Assembly (NCBI RefSeq): GCF_029892565.1
Contig: NZ_JARXVH010000016.1
Span: forward strand, 154,400 to 218,399
Origin: Streptomyces pseudovenezuelae
GTDB lineage: Bacteria > Actinomycetota > Actinomycetes > Streptomycetales > Streptomycetaceae
Reading direction: 5' to 3'
Length of the DNA: 64,000 nt
Shown: positions 57,932 to 64,000 of the stretch, piece after piece
How positions within the stretch are numbered: the first letter of the stretch is position 1
Layout: each line of letters begins with the position of its first letter
Program-made: the position numbers and the translations under genes
The notes under the pieces: generated by a model
What the model was told of the DNA's origin: nothing
Seen by the model: the letters and a program-made list of their open reading frames with translations, nothing else
The model's database searches: none

Positions 57932-58726
57932 ATGCGTGTCACCACCGGCAGTACGAAGTCCCACCCGCACGACGACGCCCCGGACACCGCCGCGGCATTC
58001 GACCGGCTCACGCGGCTGCCCGAGGGGCCCGACCGCAGCGCGCTGCGGGACGAGCTGGTCCGGGCCTGGCTGCCCATGGCCGAGCGGATCGCCGTCCGGT
58101 TCAGGGGCCGCGGCGAGTCCCTGGACGACCTCTACCAGGTCGCCGCGCTGGGCCTGGTCAAGGCCGTCGACCACTACGACCCGGCCCGCGGCCACGCCTT
58201 CGAGGCCTATGCGGTGCCCACGATCACCGGCGAGGTCAAGCGGCACTTCCGCGACCACACCTGGACGCTGCACGTGCCGCGCCGGGTCCAGGACCTGCGT
58301 AATCGGGTACGCAAGGCGGTGAAGGAGCTGGCGCAGACGACCGCGGGGCGGCCCCCGACCGTCGCCGAGATCGCCGCGTGCGCCCAGCTGACCGAGGCCG
58401 AGGTGCGTACCGGCATGGAGGCCCTCGACTGCTACTCCGCGCTGTCGCTGGACGCGGAGATACCCGGCAGCGACAGCTACACCCTGGGCGACGCGATGGG
58501 CGGACCCGATCCGGCCTACGACACCGTCGTGGACCGCGTGGCCGTGGAGCCGTGTCTGCGGGCGCTGCCCGAGCGTGAGCGGACCATCCTCTATCTGCGC
58601 TTCTTCCGAGGCATGACGCAGAAGCGCATCGCACAGCAGCTGGGCATCTCGCAGATGCACGTATCCCGCCTGCTGAGCGGCTGTTGCGCCCAGGTGCGCG
58701 AGGAGGTGCTCACCGGGGCCGGCTGA
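57932..58726 (+). CDS. SigB/SigF/SigG-family RNA polymerase sigma factor
   Basis: 264 residues from ATG 57932 (GAGGGAAG upstream). Region 2 LVRAWLPMAERIAVRFRGRG, DDLYQVAALGLVKAVDHYDP, FEAYAVPTITGEVKRHFRDH (the FxxYA-G[EI]xxxxxRD signature of SigB-type factors), region 3 VPRRVQDLRNRVRKAVKELA, region 4 LPERERTILYLRFFRGMTQK with HTH RIAQQLGISQMHVSRLLS. Controls stress or developmental genes. No anti-sigma gene is adjacent, but the PP2C/HATPase protein at 28-30 kb and the PepA2-like protein are of partner types. Confidence 0.93.
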   Translation: MRVTTGSTKSHPHDDAPDTAAAFDRLTRLPEGPDRSALRDELVRAWLPMAERIAVRFRGRGESLDDLYQVAALGLVKAVDHYDPARGHAFEAYAVPTITGEVKRHFRDHTWTLHVPRRVQDLRNRVRKAVKELAQTTAGRPPTVAEIAACAQLTEAEVRTGMEALDCYSALSLDAEIPGSDSYTLGDAMGGPDPAYDTVVDRVAVEPCLRALPERERTILYLRFFRGMTQKRIAQQLGISQMHVSRLLSGCCAQVREEVLTGAG

Positions 58727-58750
58727 ACCCGGCCGTCCGCCCCCGGCACC

Positions 58751-59071
58751 TCACCGATCCGACGGGGCGCCGGGGATCTGGGTCGGCCCGTACCGGTCCA
58801 GGGTGTCCTCCAGCTCGGCGCGGATCTCCTCGGGCATCACTCCGTTGCGGCCCCACACGAGGATCATCTCGGCCACGTTGCGCAGCTTGATGTTGGTGTG
58901 CTGGGAGACCTCCTTGAGCAGCTCCCACCCCTCGTCCGGCGTCACCCGGCCGAGCGCGACGATCATCCCGATCGCCTGGTCGATGACGGCGTGCGAGGAG
59001 ACGGCCTCCTTGAGCTGGTGGACCTCCTCCTGCAGCGCGAAGATGCGGTCCGGGTCCCCGTCCGTGGACAT
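58751..59071 (-). CDS. ANTAR-domain RNA-binding regulator
   Basis: 106 residues from ATG 59071, chosen for the strong GGGGAGG 5 nt upstream (ATG 59125 has none). A short coiled-coil N-terminus (DRIFALQEEVHQLKEAVSSH) leads into an ANTAR domain with the family pattern AIGMIVALGRVTPDEGWELL followed by LRNVAEMILVW. ANTAR proteins bind tandem hairpins in mRNA leaders to prevent termination. There is no receiver or GAF sensor domain, so the input is unclear. Convergent with the sigma gene. Confidence 0.88.
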   Translation of the reverse strand: MSTDGDPDRIFALQEEVHQLKEAVSSHAVIDQAIGMIVALGRVTPDEGWELLKEVSQHTNIKLRNVAEMILVWGRNGVMPEEIRAELEDTLDRYGPTQIPGAPSDR

Positions 59072-59277
59072 CGTCGCCTCCCCAATGGTCGCCTCGGGCA
59101 CTGTTCCTTCCCCTATCGTCGTCACTCACTCGGCCGCGTGCCACCCGGCGGACGCACGGCTCCAGGCTCGTGTCCCGCGCTGTCGGCCGGGTACTCGGCA
59201 GGCGCCCGGACCCCTTCCGGTCGGACACTGGTAGCGGACCGGTGACCGCCGGTCGACGAGATCAGGACGCGAGTGCC

Positions 59278-60081
59278 ATGAACCACGACACGACCCGCCC
59301 CGACACCGAACCCAAGACCACCTCCACCCACTCCGTGTTCGGCGCCCCCTGCTGGGTGAGCCTGACCAGCCGCGATCTGGACGCCACCGAGACGTTCTAC
59401 GGAGCCGTCCTGGGCTGGCGATGGCGGTCCGCGAGCCTCGGCGACCGCTTCCGGATCGCGCTGGCGGACGGCACACCGGTAGCCGGCGTCGCCGCGGTCG
59501 CCACCATGTGGCAGATGGCGGTCGCCTGGACGCCGTACTTCGCCGCGCGCGACGCGGACGAGGCCGTGGCGAAGGTCCAGGAGCGCGGCGGAACGACCGC
59601 GGTCGGGCCGATCTCCTTTCCGCCCGGGCGGGCGGCGCTGCTGTCCGACCGGGACGGCGCGACCTTCGGCATCTGGGAGGGCCAGCTCGTCGCGCACTGG
59701 GAGAGATGGCGCCGGGCCGCCCCGACCTACATCCGGCTGCACACACGCGACGCGTTCGCCGCCGCCATCTTCTATGGCGAGGTCCTCGACTGGGCGTCCG
59801 GGCGGCCCGGCGGCGTCGAGGTCCAGTACGAGGGCGGCGAGGTCGTGCTGCGCAGCGAGGACACGATCGTGGCGCGCATCGACTCCGGCGCCCTGGAGGC
59901 GGCCCCCGACCCCACGCTCCGGCCCCACTGGCAGGTCCACTTCGTGGTCGCGGACGTGGCGGCCTGTGTGCGGGCCGCCGAGCTGCACGGCGGCAGCGTC
60001 CTGTCCAAGGGGAGCGACGAGGCCGTGCTGCGCGATCCCGACGGCGCGCTGTTCACGGTGACCTCGCGCCCCGAGCGCTGA
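59278..60081 (+). CDS. Two-domain VOC family (glyoxalase/bleomycin-resistance) protein
   Basis: 267 residues from ATG 59278 (weak RBS). Two tandem VOC halves: SVFGAPCWVSLTSRDLDATE, FYGAVLGWRWR, then PTYIRLHTRDAFAAAIFYGE, VLDWASGRPG, ending VLRDPDGALFTVTSRPER. Metal positions look partly degenerate. Similar to Streptomyces 27-kDa antigen-like hydrolases/VOC proteins of unknown substrate. Convergent with glgX, 3-bp gap. Confidence 0.85.
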   Translation: MNHDTTRPDTEPKTTSTHSVFGAPCWVSLTSRDLDATETFYGAVLGWRWRSASLGDRFRIALADGTPVAGVAAVATMWQMAVAWTPYFAARDADEAVAKVQERGGTTAVGPISFPPGRAALLSDRDGATFGIWEGQLVAHWERWRRAAPTYIRLHTRDAFAAAIFYGEVLDWASGRPGGVEVQYEGGEVVLRSEDTIVARIDSGALEAAPDPTLRPHWQVHFVVADVAACVRAAELHGGSVLSKGSDEAVLRDPDGALFTVTSRPER

Positions 60082-60084
60082 CCC

Positions 60085-62228
<2,144 letters not shown>

Positions 62229-62232
<4 letters not shown>

Positions 62233-62732
62233 CGGGCGGCTTCCAGAGGGCCGTTCGCCGGCGGGGCCAGGGCCTCGGCCGGCACCTCGCGCGGCAGTTG
62301 GCGCACCGCGCGCAGGCTCGGCGACGGGGCCGTCGGCACCAGGGGGACGCGCCCGCCGGCGCGGGCCCGCTGGGAGAACCAGATGACTCGGTTGCCGGTG
62401 TCCGTGGCGCAGCAGCCCCACCCGTCGCTCATCGCGGCGATGCGCTGCAGACAGGCCCGCAGCTCCTGGTCCGGGCGCAGCTCGCGGTCATGGTCGCCGA
62501 TGGCCGTGATCAGATGCTGGCCGTTCCACCACATCTCGATCGAGGTGTTCTTGTCGCTCGCGTGCTCGTCGATGGCCTTCAGCAGCAGCTCGGCACCACG
62601 GCAGACGGGCTCCACCAGCGTCTCCAGGTCCCAGAGCCGCAGATGCGCGGCCAGAATGCGCCGAACCTGTCCGACCCGCTCCGGGCCGACTTCCACATCG
62701 AGGTGGTAGTAGCAGGGCACTGCGGTCTTCAT
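62229..62732 (-). CDS. PepA2-like degenerate HATPase regulator
   Basis: 167 residues from ATG 62732 (GAGGAG 9 nt upstream). Resembles the Streptomyces pepA2 products and anti-sigma HATPases in outline (CRGAELLLKAIDEHA in the N-box position, ITAIGDHD in place of the D-box, MSDGWGCCATDTGNRVIWF at the end). The N-box Asn is missing, so ATP binding is doubtful. Pro/Ala-rich tail. Overlaps glgX by 4 bp, so it is made in step with the debranching enzyme. Role unknown, possibly linking stress sigma control to glycogen. Confidence 0.72.
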
Positions 62733-63062
62733 CGTCGTTCGCTCCTCACCGGCGGAAGCTCCAGCTCCGCACCGCCCTCGCGGGACGGGCCCGAACACGA
62801 AGCGTGAGCACTGATCGCTCCTGAGTCACCTCAAGAGTGGGAGAGCTACGCCATTCGTGCAACACGAGCGAACTCCTGAGAGCGCACCTAGCCACATACG
62901 AGCCACATCTCCGTTAGTTGAGGATCCAACAAGACGCTGAGTCGTCACGCGTGCACCATGTGTGAAGACCTCGATGCCCACAACGGGCCCGTGCGTGTCC
63001 GCGCGCGGCCGCCGCCCGACGGTCGGGAGACGCGCGATCGAGCCCGGAAGGTGAACGGCGCC
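62733..63062. other. 330-bp divergent intergenic region (glgX side / DUF5133-glgE side)
   Basis: No gene supported. It must hold divergent promoters for the pepA2-like/glgX operon and the DUF5133-glgE side. The only structures I see are GTTG-AGGATC-CAAC (62917-62930) and a repeated GCCACAT (62891, 62902). No convincing -35/-10 or SigB-type box. Confidence 0.5.
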
Positions 63063-63356
63063 ATGCTGCTACCGGCCAAAGCCGAAGTCGCCCGGCAACT
63101 GAGGCGGTACCGGGCCTGGGAACGCGCGATGCTCGCGTCCCCCACCGACCGCACCGTACGGGCCACTTTCGAGGACGCGGGCTACACCTTGTGTGTGCTG
63201 CTGGGCAAGCGCTGTGCCCGCGAGGCCGCGGACGCCGCCGAGCGCTATCTGCGCACCACTCTGGTGGCCTACCTCCGGGACCAGGACCTGCGCGCGAGCA
63301 GGGCCGCCCGACACGGACCGCCGACCGCGGACGTGCCGTCCCCCGCGGGGCGGTAA
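63063..63356 (+). CDS. DUF5133 family protein
   Basis: 97 residues from ATG 63063 (GGAAGG upstream); the frame extends to 62958 without an RBS. Small, basic, helical: MLLPAKAEVARQLRRYRAWE, VRATFEDAGYTLCVLLGKRC, REAADAAERYL. The family is restricted to Streptomyces and relatives and has no known function. It precedes glgE by 71 bp on the same strand and may be co-transcribed. Confidence 0.75.
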   Translation: MLLPAKAEVARQLRRYRAWERAMLASPTDRTVRATFEDAGYTLCVLLGKRCAREAADAAERYLRTTLVAYLRDQDLRASRAARHGPPTADVPSPAGR

Positions 63357-63427
63357 CCGTCCGCCCACGCACTTTGCATCCCCCGCCGGGCCTCGGGCCC
63401 GGCCCGAGCACGGCGGAGGTGACACCC

Positions 63428-64000
63428 ATGAGCCCGATCCCGGCCATCGGCCGCATCCCGGTACGCGACGTCCAGCCGATCGTCGAGTACGGCAGACGCC
63501 CGGCGAAGGCGGTGACGGGCGAGTCGTTCCAGGTGTCCGCCGCCGTGTTCCGCGAGGGCCACGACGCGGTCGCCGCGAATGTCGTACTCACCGATCCGGA
63601 CGGCCGTCCCGGCCCGTGGACGCCGATGCGCGAACTCGCCCCGGGCTCGGACCGCTGGGCCGCCGAAGTCACGCCTGCCGCCGTCGGCCACTGGACCTAC
63701 CAGGTCGAGGCATGGAGCGACCCCATCGCGACCTGGCGGCACCACGCCCGCATCAAGATCCCGGCCGGCATCGACGTCGGCCTGGTCCTGGAGGAGGGCG
63801 CCGACCTGTTCGAACGGGCGGCAGCCGGAGCACCCGAAGGAGCGGCGCGTACGACGCTGCTGGCGGCGGCGAAGGCACTGCTCGACGACTCGCTGCCGGT
63901 CGCGGCCCGCCTGGCGGCGGGGTTGACGCCGGAGGTGGACGCGGTCCTGGCGAAGCATCCGCTGCGGGAGTTCGTCACCGTCTCCGATCCCCTCCCCTTG
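63428..64000 (+). CDS. glgE: Alpha-1,4-glucan:maltose-1-phosphate maltosyltransferase GlgE, N-terminal part (cut by window)
   Basis: 191 N-terminal residues from ATG 63428, with GGAGG 8 nt upstream; open to the end of the window. IGRIPVRDVQPIVEYGRRPA and the beta-sandwich AVTGESFQVSAAVFREGHDA match domain N of GlgE, continuing into the helical insert EEGADLFERAAAGAP. The catalytic barrel lies beyond the window. GlgE extends alpha-glucan using maltose-1-phosphate made by the TreS-Pep2 complex; those genes are expected just to the right. Confidence 0.93.
   Translation, partial: MSPIPAIGRIPVRDVQPIVEYGRRPAKAVTGESFQVSAAVFREGHDAVAANVVLTDPDGRPGPWTPMRELAPGSDRWAAEVTPAAVGHWTYQVEAWSDPIATWRHHARIKIPAGIDVGLVLEEGADLFERAAAGAPEGAARTTLLAAAKALLDDSLPVAARLAAGLTPEVDAVLAKHPLREFVTVSDPLPL

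Overview
This window is GC-rich (about 70%) DNA typical of a Streptomyces chromosome. The evidence is the strong third-position G/C bias of every gene, frequent GTG starts, a CYP105 P450 operon, ANTAR and DUF5133 proteins, a SigB/SigF-type sigma factor, and a glgX / pepA2-like / glgE glucan-maltose-1-phosphate region at the right end. I see no tRNA, rRNA, CRISPR array, intact insertion sequence, prophage or replication origin. There is no PKS, NRPS or terpene synthase, so this is not a canonical biosynthetic cluster. It is a mosaic of regulator-plus-target modules, secreted hydrolases and drug-efflux genes, with three short zones of decayed genes.

Left part (1-6.7 kb): the 3' end of a secreted GH64 beta-1,3-glucanase, a secreted M4 metalloprotease, an S9 peptidase, and a MerR regulator divergent from an amidohydrolase. 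Next comes a decayed stretch (6.7-9.8 kb). A LuxR-type regulator fragment and a GlxA-type regulator fragment run head-on into each other at about 7,025. They are followed by a small monooxygenase, a pentalenene-oxygenase-like P450 and remnants of an FAD oxidoreductase.

9.8-20 kb: a TetR/MFS/FAD-monooxygenase cassette with a clear operator; a methyltransferase; an aminobenzoyl-glutamate-type transporter with an M20 peptidase and a divergent double-domain Lrp regulator; and a TetR/zinc alcohol dehydrogenase pair with two copies of the same operator 52 bp apart. 20-33 kb: MHYT-domain membrane sensor, large zinc metalloprotease, LLM flavoenzyme, TauD dioxygenase with a 15-bp tandem repeat in its 5' end, aldo/keto reductase, secreted cupin, PAS/GAF/PP2C phosphatase, DoxX-peroxiredoxin pair, and AraC/fosmidomycin-resistance-like MFS.

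33-43 kb: a self-contained P450 system (CYP105, 3Fe-4S ferredoxin, ferredoxin reductase) flanked by a MarR regulator and an orphan OmpR-type response regulator. A 17-bp motif occurs once before the MarR gene and twice before the response regulator, while 11-bp-phased repeats precede the P450. Next to it are an SGNH hydrolase, then a TetR-P450 operon divergent from a DHA2 MFS across a strong palindrome, and a stand-alone ATP-dependent DNA ligase.

43-64 kb: NPP1 necrosis-inducing-like secreted protein, MMPL exporter, membrane-anchored beta-propeller protein, secreted trypsin-like protease, ArsR-type regulator divergent from an MFS, a divergent hydroxymethylbilane synthase outside any heme cluster, an SDR fragment, a quinone oxidoreductase, a MarR-ABC exporter operon with a perfect operator, a sigma factor with a SigB-like promoter of its own, an ANTAR protein, a two-domain VOC protein, and the glycogen genes. 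Start codons were re-chosen wherever an upstream in-frame extension lacked a ribosome-binding site (RBS).
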